Source of the DNA: JACDQM01 sp044373315 | Lineage (GTDB): Bacteria; Pseudomonadota; Gammaproteobacteria; Burkholderiales; Burkholderiaceae_C | Reading direction: 5' to 3' | Assembly: GCF_044373315.1 (NCBI RefSeq) | Contig: NZ_JBILQK010000132.1 | Coordinates: 1 to 7,313 of the forward strand | Length of the DNA: 7,313 bases | Part shown: positions 1 to 6,226 of the stretch, one piece after another | Numbering within the stretch: the first letter of the stretch is position 1 | Layout of the letters: the number at the start of each line of letters is the position of its first letter | Position numbers and translations under genes: made by a program | The notes under the pieces: generated by a model | The model's input: the letters and a program-made list of their open reading frames with translations, nothing else | Database searches by the model: none | Told to the model about the DNA's origin: nothing

Positions 1-62
1 GCCTCTTGCTTGAATTCCAGCGTGTAACGCGCCCTTGCCGTAACTGCCTTTGCCTTCGTCAT
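1..62 (-). CDS. IS3-family transposase OrfA, N-terminal part (runs off left edge)
   Basis: The minus strand from base 62 reads ATG and then MTKAKAVTARARYTLEFKQEA, open to the window edge. The RYTLEFKQEA segment is the typical start of the helix-turn-helix OrfA protein of IS3-family elements, which binds the element's ends and is joined to the OrfB catalytic domain by frameshifting. Only 21 residues are visible, so OrfB and the rest of OrfA lie left of the window. The start is supported by a GAGG Shine-Dalgarno sequence at 70-73, 7 nt upstream of the ATG. A copy of the 11-mer CCTCTTGCTTG occurs both here (2-12, coding) and at the ribosome binding site (70-80), probably by chance. The family call rests on a short stretch but the pattern is distinctive. 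Confidence 0.75.
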   Translation of the reverse strand, partial: MTKAKAVTARARYTLEFKQE

Positions 63-119
63 TTCGTTTCCTCTTGCTTGGATTGGACCACTTAGCAAGG
101 GATACGTTTTTCAGGGACA
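1..119 (-). mobile_element. End of an IS3-family insertion sequence (tip near base 119, tentative)
   Basis: The transposase start at 62 means the left end of the element lies a short way to the right of it, as usual in IS3-family elements, where orfA begins within about 50-100 bp of the terminal inverted repeat. Read on the minus strand, base 119 begins TGTCCCTGAAAAACG; a 5'-TG tip is normal for this family. Directly beyond 119 the plus strand reads as the interior of a different protein-coding sequence, which is what an insertion boundary looks like. The other end is outside the window, so neither the inverted repeat nor the target duplication can be confirmed. The boundary could be off by several bases. 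Confidence 0.5.
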
Positions 120-292
120 AGGTCAGAGGTCCACAGCGGCCAGCGTCGCTGAAGACCTTGAAGGGTTCGATTGGTGCTTTGTTCCAACCCAAGCTGACTG
201 AAGCCGAGTCGCAGACCATCGTCGACATCCTGATCGAGCACGGCATATTGGACATTCAAGGTGCCAAGCTGATCTACGGATTGCCGGACTGA
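120..292 (+). pseudogene. 3' fragment of an NYN-domain/OST-HTH-type protein, cut by the IS
   Basis: In the frame ending with TGA at 290-292 the plus strand encodes about 57 residues with a KTLKGSIGALF start, then LTEAESQTIVDILIEHGILD, then a GAKLIYGLPD end. This layout (basic linker, Ser-Ile-x-x-Leu-Phe helix, acidic LTEAE helix, hydrophobic helix, short beta strands ending in Y-x-L-P) resembles the C-terminal winged-helix (OST-HTH/LOTUS-like) tail of bacterial NYN-domain proteins, which are predicted RNA-processing or RNA-binding proteins with a PIN-like nuclease domain. The N-terminal NYN domain is absent; upstream of about base 119 the same frame runs into IS sequence and no plausible start or RBS is visible. 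An open frame beginning at base 50 exists only as an IS-gene chimera. The rest of the gene should lie on the far side of the IS. The family call is from pattern memory. Confidence 0.55.
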
Positions 293-886
293 TTTCAGGG
301 CCGTACTGCAGTGGGAGCGGTCGGTCGCGGCAAGTCGCAGGACGTTCCCTCTCGGCCAATGTCAGTCCCGCCACGAAGGGCTAAGTCGTATGTGCCGCCA
401 AGGCGATCCTCGACCAGCGCATCGAGCGCAACGACGTCATTAGAACCCCCTAGTAGGCCAAGGACTGCCGCTGCCGGAGCGGGGTCGCTCCCTTCTACGA
501 AGAGAAGGCGCGATTGAAGAAGTTGAACTTTTCAAAGCCGAGCAAGAAGGCGATCTCACCGCTATCCAGCGCCGTACGACGCAGCAGCTCGAACGCCACT
601 GACTTGCGCACTTCATCCGGAAACTTCTGAAATCTGGTGCCTGTCCCACGCAGCCATAGCTGCAGCGACCGCCTTCTTTGACTGTCACACCATTCCAGCG
701 CTGGGCGTCAGCATAACGCCCGCTCATGGCATGCGCGCTGCCGCCCGCGGCGGGTTTCCTGACGGTGCCGGGGGCAGCGCCGGAAGTTACTCGCAGGAAC
801 AAGCGAAAAGCCCATGAGTTACAGCGTCGCAGTGCCCGCTGCAGCGCATTTCGCCGCCCTGCCAAGCCGGGCTTCTGTTCACGCTT
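293..886. other. Gene-free stretch with decayed sequence
   Basis: No intact gene is seen. Short open frames on both strands here have skewed composition (Arg/Ser/Pro-rich), no ribosome binding site and no recognisable domain. The only recognisable content is the AraC-family remnant at about 450-712 on the minus strand. A short plus-strand stretch at 389-436 reads like coding sequence (AAKAILDQRIERNDV) but is cut by stops nearby and was not identified. At 735-780 GC-rich inverted repeats (GCGCTGCC at 735-742 with GGCAGCGC at 773-780) could fold but have no U-tract. The region looks like a gene graveyard between the IS and the large lipoprotein gene. Confidence 0.5.
450..712 (-). pseudogene. 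Remnant of an AraC-family transcriptional regulator (C-terminal HTH)
   Basis: On the minus strand, in the frame whose codons include 627-629, the translation runs SQRRRSLQLWLRGTGTRFQK (about 688-627), then FPDEVRKSVAFELLRRTALD, then SGEIAFLLGFEKFNFFNRAF down to about 504. This matches the double helix-turn-helix of AraC-family regulators: S-x-R-x-L-Q-R-x-L, G-T-x-F-Q, D-E-V-R, then the signature E-I-A-F-L-L-G-F and F-x-R-A-F. After FSS the next codon is TAG (495-497), followed in the same frame by KGATPLRQRQSLAY and a second stop at 450-452. The family consensus at that point is R-W-x-G-x-T-P-x-x-Y-R, so the stop occupies the place of the conserved Trp, as TGG to TAG would give. A stop also interrupts the frame upstream near 710, and no N-terminal ligand-binding domain was found. 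The gene is therefore broken at both ends. Confidence 0.7.
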
Positions 887-914
887 TTGAAATAAGGGGA
901 AACCAGAATAGGGT
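887..914 (+). promoter_or_regulatory. Weak candidate sigma-70 promoter for the lipoprotein gene
   Basis: TTGAAA at 887-892 is a good -35 match (5 of 6). With a 16-bp spacer the best -10 candidate is TAGGGT at 909-914 (3 of 6); TATCTA at 915-920 is an alternative with poor spacing. Transcription would start near 921, giving a leader of about 30 nt before the start codon at 951. The AT content here is clearly higher than in the flanking DNA, which is why the stretch stands out, but the -10 match is weak. Confidence 0.25.
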
Positions 915-950
915 TATCTATTACTCCGATGACTATCGGTTGGGGAACCC

Positions 951-3900
951 GTGTTGAAGTTGAAGACTTGGTCGCTGCTGATCTTGCCGCTGGCTCTGCT
1001 GGCTGGCTGTCTGGAGGGTGAGCGCCGCTACGTGGATGAGGACGCCGATGAGACTTTGAGTGCGCGCACGCTGGCGCCGCCGAGCGATGTCGAGCAACGC
1101 TTTGCCAACGTCCCACCCCCGGTGGTCAACGGCATCACCCAGCGCGAGACGGCGGCCACCGAGATCTCGGCCTATCACGAAATGGCGCTGAATGCCGATC
1201 TGCGACTTGCCAGCGGCCGGCTCAACCACACCAAGGGCTCGGGTCTGCATGTGCTTAGCTTCCGTGCCGGCGCCGGCAGCGGCATCGAGTTGCGTCCCAT
1301 CGAGCGCAGCACCGGCCAGTTCAGCATGGAGACGACGACGGCCTCTGCGAACCGGCTGGTCGACGACGGCGTGGCCGTGGTGGCAGCCGTCAATGCCGAC
1401 CCCTACAACACGTTCAACGGGTGGAACGTCGGCATCGTGACGCTCGCCGGCCAGCATTTCACGGGCGCCTCGCCGCAGCTGGAATCGGCCGTGGTGGTGC
1501 GCAAGGACGGCAGTATCGATATCGTCGAGAAACTGCCGGCATTTCAATTGCGCTGGTCGCGCAACCAGGGTTCCGCAAACCTCGTCAAAGAGGTTTTCTA
1601 TTTCGACAAAGAGAACGCCAGAAACAGCGCATTGCGGCAGACCGGCGGCAATATCTCCATTTACCCCGGCGACAACTACCGCGGCAGTCTCGACCTGCGC
1701 GGCAAAACCGCCTTCCTGCTCAGCCCCGAGGTCAATGACGTCACCGTGGTGGCCAACGCGGACGGCAAGCCGCTGGTGCAGTTCGCACCGCTGCGCGCCA
1801 AGGTCAGCGCCCGCGTCGAGCCCGTGGCCGCCTTCATCATTCCAAGCGGCAGCGCGCTGGCCGTTTTCGATGCTGCCGCAGCGCCGGCTGACTGGGCGGT
1901 GGGCGACCGTATCGACGTTGAGTACCAGACTGACGATCCAGCCTGGGCCGATGTCCACCATGCGCTGGGCGCCGGCTTCACCACCAACATGCTGGTCAAG
2001 GACGGCCAGCTCGGCCCCGGCGCCGTCGACGAAACCGTGGTCAGCAGCCGCACCGTCTTCGGCGTGCGCGCCGACGGCTCGGCCTTCTTCGCCGTCATCG
2101 ACAAGCCAGTCGGCTCGCCGACCGACGGCGTGACGCTGAAGAAGCTGGGCCAGATCGCGCTCGCCTATGGCGCCGTGAAGGCCGTCAATCTGGACGGCGG
2201 AGGCTCTTCGACGATGGCGCTGCGCGCGCCCGGCGAGAAGTACCTTCATCTGGTCAATACCCCGTCCGACGGTCGCGAGCGCCCAGTAGCGAACAAGTGG
2301 GGGCTGGTGCTGAAGAAGGACAAGGTGCGCTACGCCGACGGCGTGGACGTGCTGCCCAAGGAGGTCGCGCTGCTGGCCGGCACGGAGCTGCGCTTCAAAG
2401 CCCTTGGCTATGACGGCGACAGCTTCTCGCTGCTGCAAGGCAAGCCCTCTTTTGGCATGAGCAGCGACAAGCTCGGCCTTATCAGCCCGGCCACCGGCCA
2501 ATTTCGAGCCGCCGACCAAGAGACCGAGGGCTATGTCGTCGCGCAGCTCGGCCCCTACAAGGGCGCGGCCAAGGTGCGCATCACGAAGAGTCCCGACGCC
2601 CTCGTCTTCGAGCGCCCCGAGCTGGCGCTCAACGCAGGTCAGTCCGTGGCCCTGCTGCCCACGCTGTTCAAGGAAGGGCGCCAGCTGCAGTACAGCCCGG
2701 CGCAGCTGCAATACAGCCTCAGCGACGAGAGCCTGGGCAAGCTGGACCGCGCCACCGGCGTCTTTACCGCCGGCGAGAAGCTGCAGGGCCGGCAGCTCGA
2801 CATCACCGTGAGCTACGGCGCCCTCAGCGCCACCACCAAGATCAGCATCGGCGTGCCGCCGGTGCTGGTGGAAGGCTTCGAGGCCGGTCTGGGCGCTTAC
2901 ACCGCTGGCGGGGCACGCCAAAAGGCCGTCACGCTGAACCTGCTGAGCAGCGGCGCCTTCGCCGGCAAGCAGGCGGTGAAGCTGGCCTGGCAGGCCGATC
3001 CGGCCCAGCCGGGCACCTTTGGCGCCTATTTCATCGACCCGACGAGGATCACGGTGCTGCAGGGCTACCCCAAGGCCCTGGGCGTGCAGGTCTACGTGCC
3101 GGAGGCTTTGGCGGGCAAGGTCTGGTGGGTGCGCGGCCAGCTGCGCGACGCCGACAACAAGGCGGTGGCCATCAACTACAACAACGACGGCGACGCGCTG
3201 CCGGCGCATGGCTGGACCTTCATGAAGGCCGCCATTCCCGAGGGCTTCCGCGCGCCCTTCCGCTTCGACCAGCCCTTCCGCTTCCTGGTGCTGAAGACGG
3301 CCGAACGCATCGACAGTCATGTGTACCTCGACAACTTCACCGCCATCTACAGCGACGACACCGATCTGCAGGGCCCTGAAGTGCAGCTCAGCCCGGCCGA
3401 CCGCGAAACCCTGACGGCGCGCAACGCGACGCTGAAGCTCAAGCTCAACGATGCCAGCGGCGTCGACCTGAACCGTGTGGAGTTGCTGCTCGACGGCAGC
3501 GACATCAGCGCACAGGCGCGACACAACGGGCAGGACGAGTTCACAGTCAGCTTGAGCAACCTCGCCGATGGCTGGCATCGCCTCAGCTACCGCGTCTTCG
3601 ACCTCAACGGCAATGTCGGCGCGGGCGAGACCCTGTTCCAGGTGCAGACCGGTGCGTCGCAGGTCTTCATCGACGACAAGCATGCTCAGGTCTATCCCGC
3701 CGCCAGCTTCGACTTCCCGCTCAAGGCCCTGAAGGCGGCACCCGGCGATCGAATTGACCTGGTGCTGGAGTTCGACGCCACCAAGTCCGGCCTGCAGGTC
3801 CTGAACGCCGACGCCACCGCCGAGAACGTGGTCAGCCGCCCGGGCTTCTGGTCGGGCAGCTTCCGCAACTTCGGCGGCGAGAGCAGCACACTGGCGCTGA

Positions 3901-5465
3901 TACGTCTTCGCGTGGCCGATTACGTCGCCAACGGTGCGGTCTCGGTCGTTGTCAGCGGCAGCATCAATGGCAAGCCCTTCGTCTATCCGGTACTGCGCAA
4001 GGAGATTGGCGGCCGTTACCGCGTGCTCACCAGCTACGCCCAGCAAGGCCAGACCACACAACTGCAGATCGTCGACAGCAGCGGCAAGCCGGCGGCCGGC
4101 GTCAGCGTCGAGAGCCTGGAGTACAACGCCGCTACCGGCTTGGTGTCCAAGCAGCAACTGCTCGGCGTCACCGATGCGCAGGGTCGGGTCAGCTACACGG
4201 CAGCTCCTGGTACCAGCAGCAAGGAGGTCTTCTTCCGTGTGTTCCAAGCAGGCAGTGGCGCTTCGCTGCTGGCCCGCGTGATCGCCATGCCAGAGCGCTT
4301 GACGGCGCTGCCCCGCTACTTGCGCCTGACACCGGGCGCGACGCACGAACAGATGAGCCTGAGCTGGATGACGGCGAGCACGCCGCGCAGCCACTGGCTT
4401 CGCTACGGCGAGACCCCGGCGCTGGCGCAACGCGTTGACGTCAGCGACAGCGAACTGCTGCCCTACTTCTACGGCGCCGAGTCCGGCGTGGTGCGCGTCC
4501 ACCACGCGGCCTTGAGCGGACTCAAGCCCGGCACCACCTATTACTACCAGGTCGGCAACGAGAGCGGCGTCAGCGAGCTGATGAGCTTCCGCACCGACGA
4601 CGGCGACGCCGAACTGCGCATCCATCTGTTTGGCGACACGCAGACCAAGACCGACGGCAATCTGCGCGACGGCGCGCCCTTGGTCAGTGAGCTGCTGGGC
4701 AAGATGCAGGCACAGCTGCCGGGCGCCGATCTGATGCTGCATGTCGGCGACATGACCGAGGATGGCAGCGACTACCAGATGCAGCGCCAGTTCTTTGAGG
4801 CCCTGGAAGGGGCGGGCAAGCTCGCCTCCGTGCCCCTGGTGCCGACCCTGGGCAACCACGAGGTCTACAACGAAGGGCGCAGCAAGTTCGAGTCCCTGTT
4901 CCGCACGCCGGCCAACGGTCCGCTGCAGGCAGAGAACAAGCAATCTATCTTCAGCTTCAACTACGGCCCGGCGCGCATCGCCGTCATCAACTCCGAGCTC
5001 TTCAGCGACGCCGAGTGGACACGCATGATGGACTGGCTGGTGCAAGACATGCAGGCCTCGAAGCAGCCCTGGAAACTGCTGATGATTCACCGCCCGCCCT
5101 ATGCCGGTAATGCCGACTCAGGCAACGGCTTTAGCAAGCGCTTCCTGCCCGAGGCAGTGGATCGCGCCGGTATCGATCTGGTGATCTCCGGCCACGATCA
5201 CCAGTACGCGCGCAGCAAGCCGCTAACGGCCGGCAAGCCGGACGGCAAGGGCGCCATCTACCTGATTGCAGGCTCGGCCTCGGCCAAGTTCTACAACGCC
5301 AGTAGCCGCGACGGCATGCCGCAAGTGGCCGAGTTGCTGTACGACGAGGACCTGCAGACCTACACGACCCTGCACATCGTCGGCGGCGAGATGCGCCTGC
5401 TCACGCGCAACATCTACGGCAAGCTGGTAGATCAGGCCACGCTGAGGCCGCGTCAGCTGCGATGA
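951..5465 (+). CDS. Exported lipoprotein: phosphodiester glycosidase (NAGPA) fused to PAP-like metallophosphoesterase
   Basis: This 1504-residue protein starts at GTG (951), or TTG (954), after GGGGA at 942-946. Residues 1-20 are a lipoprotein signal ending in the lipobox LAGC (Cys20); Leu at +2 fits outer-membrane sorting. About 75-455 is a phosphodiester-glycosidase (NAGPA/DUF2233) domain: AAVNADPYNTFNGWNVG (145-161), NLDGGGSSTM (413-422) and RPVANKWGLVL (444-454). About 465-633 holds two Ig-like repeats sharing LG-x(3)-ATG-x-F. About 636-800 looks like a jelly-roll carbohydrate-binding-type domain, 808-898 is Ig-like and 903-1015 is cohesin-like. About 1113-1216 is the Fn3-like N-domain of purple acid phosphatases (GLKPGTTYYYQVG). 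About 1222-1425 is a metallophosphoesterase: GDTQ (1228), GDMTE (1266), GNHE (1301), His1380 and GHDH (1414). The family members act on sugar-phosphodiester and phosphomonoester bonds, so sequential hydrolysis of an extracytoplasmic phosphoglycan is inferred; the substrate is unknown. The gene is monocistronic, with a terminator 24 bp downstream. Confidence 0.9.
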   Translation: MLKLKTWSLLILPLALLAGCLEGERRYVDEDADETLSARTLAPPSDVEQRFANVPPPVVNGITQRETAATEISAYHEMALNADLRLASGRLNHTKGSGLHVLSFRAGAGSGIELRPIERSTGQFSMETTTASANRLVDDGVAVVAAVNADPYNTFNGWNVGIVTLAGQHFTGASPQLESAVVVRKDGSIDIVEKLPAFQLRWSRNQGSANLVKEVFYFDKENARNSALRQTGGNISIYPGDNYRGSLDLRGKTAFLLSPEVNDVTVVANADGKPLVQFAPLRAKVSARVEPVAAFIIPSGSALAVFDAAAAPADWAVGDRIDVEYQTDDPAWADVHHALGAGFTTNMLVKDGQLGPGAVDETVVSSRTVFGVRADGSAFFAVIDKPVGSPTDGVTLKKLGQIALAYGAVKAVNLDGGGSSTMALRAPGEKYLHLVNTPSDGRERPVANKWGLVLKKDKVRYADGVDVLPKEVALLAGTELRFKALGYDGDSFSLLQGKPSFGMSSDKLGLISPATGQFRAADQETEGYVVAQLGPYKGAAKVRITKSPDALVFERPELALNAGQSVALLPTLFKEGRQLQYSPAQLQYSLSDESLGKLDRATGVFTAGEKLQGRQLDITVSYGALSATTKISIGVPPVLVEGFEAGLGAYTAGGARQKAVTLNLLSSGAFAGKQAVKLAWQADPAQPGTFGAYFIDPTRITVLQGYPKALGVQVYVPEALAGKVWWVRGQLRDADNKAVAINYNNDGDALPAHGWTFMKAAIPEGFRAPFRFDQPFRFLVLKTAERIDSHVYLDNFTAIYSDDTDLQGPEVQLSPADRETLTARNATLKLKLNDASGVDLNRVELLLDGSDISAQARHNGQDEFTVSLSNLADGWHRLSYRVFDLNGNVGAGETLFQVQTGASQVFIDDKHAQVYPAASFDFPLKALKAAPGDRIDLVLEFDATKSGLQVLNADATAENVVSRPGFWSGSFRNFGGESSTLALIRLRVADYVANGAVSVVVSGSINGKPFVYPVLRKEIGGRYRVLTSYAQQGQTTQLQIVDSSGKPAAGVSVESLEYNAATGLVSKQQLLGVTDAQGRVSYTAAPGTSSKEVFFRVFQAGSGASLLARVIAMPERLTALPRYLRLTPGATHEQMSLSWMTASTPRSHWLRYGETPALAQRVDVSDSELLPYFYGAESGVVRVHHAALSGLKPGTTYYYQVGNESGVSELMSFRTDDGDAELRIHLFGDTQTKTDGNLRDGAPLVSELLGKMQAQLPGADLMLHVGDMTEDGSDYQMQRQFFEALEGAGKLASVPLVPTLGNHEVYNEGRSKFESLFRTPANGPLQAENKQSIFSFNYGPARIAVINSELFSDAEWTRMMDWLVQDMQASKQPWKLLMIHRPPYAGNADSGNGFSKRFLPEAVDRAGIDLVISGHDHQYARSKPLTAGKPDGKGAIYLIAGSASAKFYNASSRDGMPQVAELLYDEDLQTYTTLHIVGGEMRLLTRNIYGKLVDQATLRPRQLR

Positions 5466-5488
5466 AGGTGCGCTGACAAGGCTCTGCT

Positions 5489-5530
5489 CAGCGGCCCGAT
5501 GACCGGCAGGTCATCGGGCCGCTGTCTTTA
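5489..5530 (+). terminator. Rho-independent terminator of the lipoprotein gene
   Basis: A perfect 16-bp inverted repeat, CAGCGGCCCGATGACC at 5489-5504 and its complement at 5509-5524, encloses the tetraloop GGCA and is followed by TCTTTA. It begins 24 bp after the stop codon at 5463-5465, the normal place for an intrinsic terminator. The U-tract is short (four T in six bases). The minus-strand side has no T-run, so it is mainly oriented for the plus strand. Confidence 0.85.
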
Positions 5531-5640
5531 GGGGCCCTTGAACATCCAGCTCGTGGCGCCCAGCGAACCGTCGGTCTAGATGTGAAGCTTCAATAGGTTG
5601 TTGCCGGGCAGCGCGGATGACTTGAAGTGGCCACAGCGGT
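5528..5640 (-). pseudogene. Possible decayed 3' end of a convergent gene (unidentified)
   Basis: On the minus strand the frame ending in TAA at 5528-5530 reads GHFKSSALPGNNLLKLHI, a TAG codon, then TDGSLGATSWMFKGP and the stop. The alternation of hydrophobic and polar residues and the Gly/Asn turns look like the last strands of a beta-sandwich protein, and the terminal stop lies right against the terminator hairpin, which would fit a former convergent gene sharing that hairpin. No start, RBS or upstream coding continuity is seen, and no family was recognised. The rest of the stretch up to 5751 holds nothing I can identify. This could be chance. Confidence 0.25.
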
Positions 5641-5751
5641 CGTTCGTTGGTAGCTGTGCATCTGGCAGCTATCAGCCTTTTCCGACCGACAGAACACACC
5701 CCCATCGCTGCTGCGGCGCGCTTAGGGCGCCGACATGCCACGCATGCTTTG

Positions 5752-6003
5752 CTATGTCTCACGTTTGGCGCGCTCGGCGATGGAGCGGACAACGTCCGCA
5801 GGGTCTGACTCTAACCCTTCTGCAATGCGCAGTAGGACGGAAAGAGATGGCTGTGTCTGGGCAACCTCAAGCCGTGCAATGAACGACCGATGTACATCCG
5901 CCCGATGAGCCAGTTCTTCTTGGCTTATTCCTAGGCGGCCTCGGCGTGCCTTAATTTCCGCTGCCGTGGCCCGGAGGACGGGCTGGTCTTGTGCCTTGCG
6001 CAT
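5752..6003 (-). CDS. XRE-family helix-turn-helix transcriptional regulator
   Basis: This 83-residue protein is essentially a single Cro/C1-type DNA-binding domain. Residues about 15-70 carry the family pattern: I-K-A-R-R-x-x-L-G-I-S-Q-E-E-L-A (17-32), then the recognition helix region HRSFIARLEVAQTQPSLSVL (38-57) with the conserved R-x-E-x-G/A-x-x-x-P-S-L-x-x-L motif, and LLRIAEGL (57-64). There is no second domain for ligand binding or oligomerisation. The ATG at 6003 was chosen because the HTH begins soon after it and a plausible promoter lies just upstream; the frame stays open to 6102, and a GTG within it could add about a dozen residues. A Shine-Dalgarno sequence at proper spacing is not evident (GGGGG abuts the ATG), so leader and start are uncertain. 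It is divergent from the FecI-type sigma gene. Targets are unknown; autoregulation is likely given the palindrome in its promoter. Confidence 0.85.
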   Translation of the reverse strand: MRKAQDQPVLRATAAEIKARRGRLGISQEELAHRADVHRSFIARLEVAQTQPSLSVLLRIAEGLESDPADVVRSIAERAKRET

Positions 6004-6027
6004 CCCCCGAAATATTCGGTCCGACGC

Positions 6028-6056
6028 GCATATATGCACCCGCACATATGGTACAA
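6028..6056 (-). promoter_or_regulatory. Candidate promoter and operator palindrome of the XRE gene
   Basis: On the minus strand TTGTAC (6056-6051) and TATATG (6034-6029) are spaced by 16 bp, matching sigma-70 -35 (3 of 6) and -10 (4 of 6) boxes. The -10 lies inside the perfect 10-bp palindrome GCATATATGC (6028-6037). A related sequence, GCACATATGG, is at 6042-6051, in the spacer. Small XRE repressors commonly bind such palindromes in their own promoters, so this may be an autoregulatory operator. The expected leader to the ATG at 6003 is only about 20 nt. Spacing and location are seen; function is inferred. Confidence 0.35.
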
Positions 6057-6226
6057 ATTGATTGCGGATAGACCTTCCGTTGTCCGAAGTGGCCGATCCC
6101 AAAGCGTCGCAGTTTCGGTGTGTCGAGTTGCTGTAGTGCAGAAGAAGCCGGTTCTCGCTCTTTGGGCGCGTCGCTTGCCTGCTAGCTCATAAGTTGATCG
6201 CCCTTCTGCTCTCACTGGAGGTGCTC

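Noticed and set aside
311..517. Plus-strand 68-codon open frame
   Set aside because: Arg/Ser/Pro-rich translation, no ribosome binding site, and it overlaps the better supported AraC remnant on the other strand.
735..780. GC-rich inverted repeat as a terminator
   Set aside because: Arms of 8 bp are separated by 30 nt and no T-run follows on either strand.
440..865. Minus-strand 141-codon open frame
   Set aside because: It is out of frame with the AraC-like signature in the same DNA; its own translation resembles no family.
933..5090. A 1385-codon open frame antisense to the lipoprotein gene
   Set aside because: It is in exact codon register with the sense gene, so antisense stops appear only where the sense strand uses TTA, CTA or TCA, codons that GC-rich genomes avoid. 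It ends where a sense CTA (Leu) occurs near 5223. Its translation is rich in Ala, Gly, Val, Gln and His with no domain, and the sense frame has clear enzyme motifs.
5752..6102. Long form of the XRE protein starting at 6102 with 33 extra residues
   Set aside because: The extra residues show no XRE-family similarity and would place the start upstream of the candidate promoter at 6028-6056; the ATG at 6003 fits the usual domain boundary better, though this remains uncertain.
6194..6226. Upstream ATG (6194) as start of the sigma factor
   Set aside because: No Shine-Dalgarno sequence precedes it, while GGAGG at 6217-6221 is correctly spaced for the ATG at 6227.
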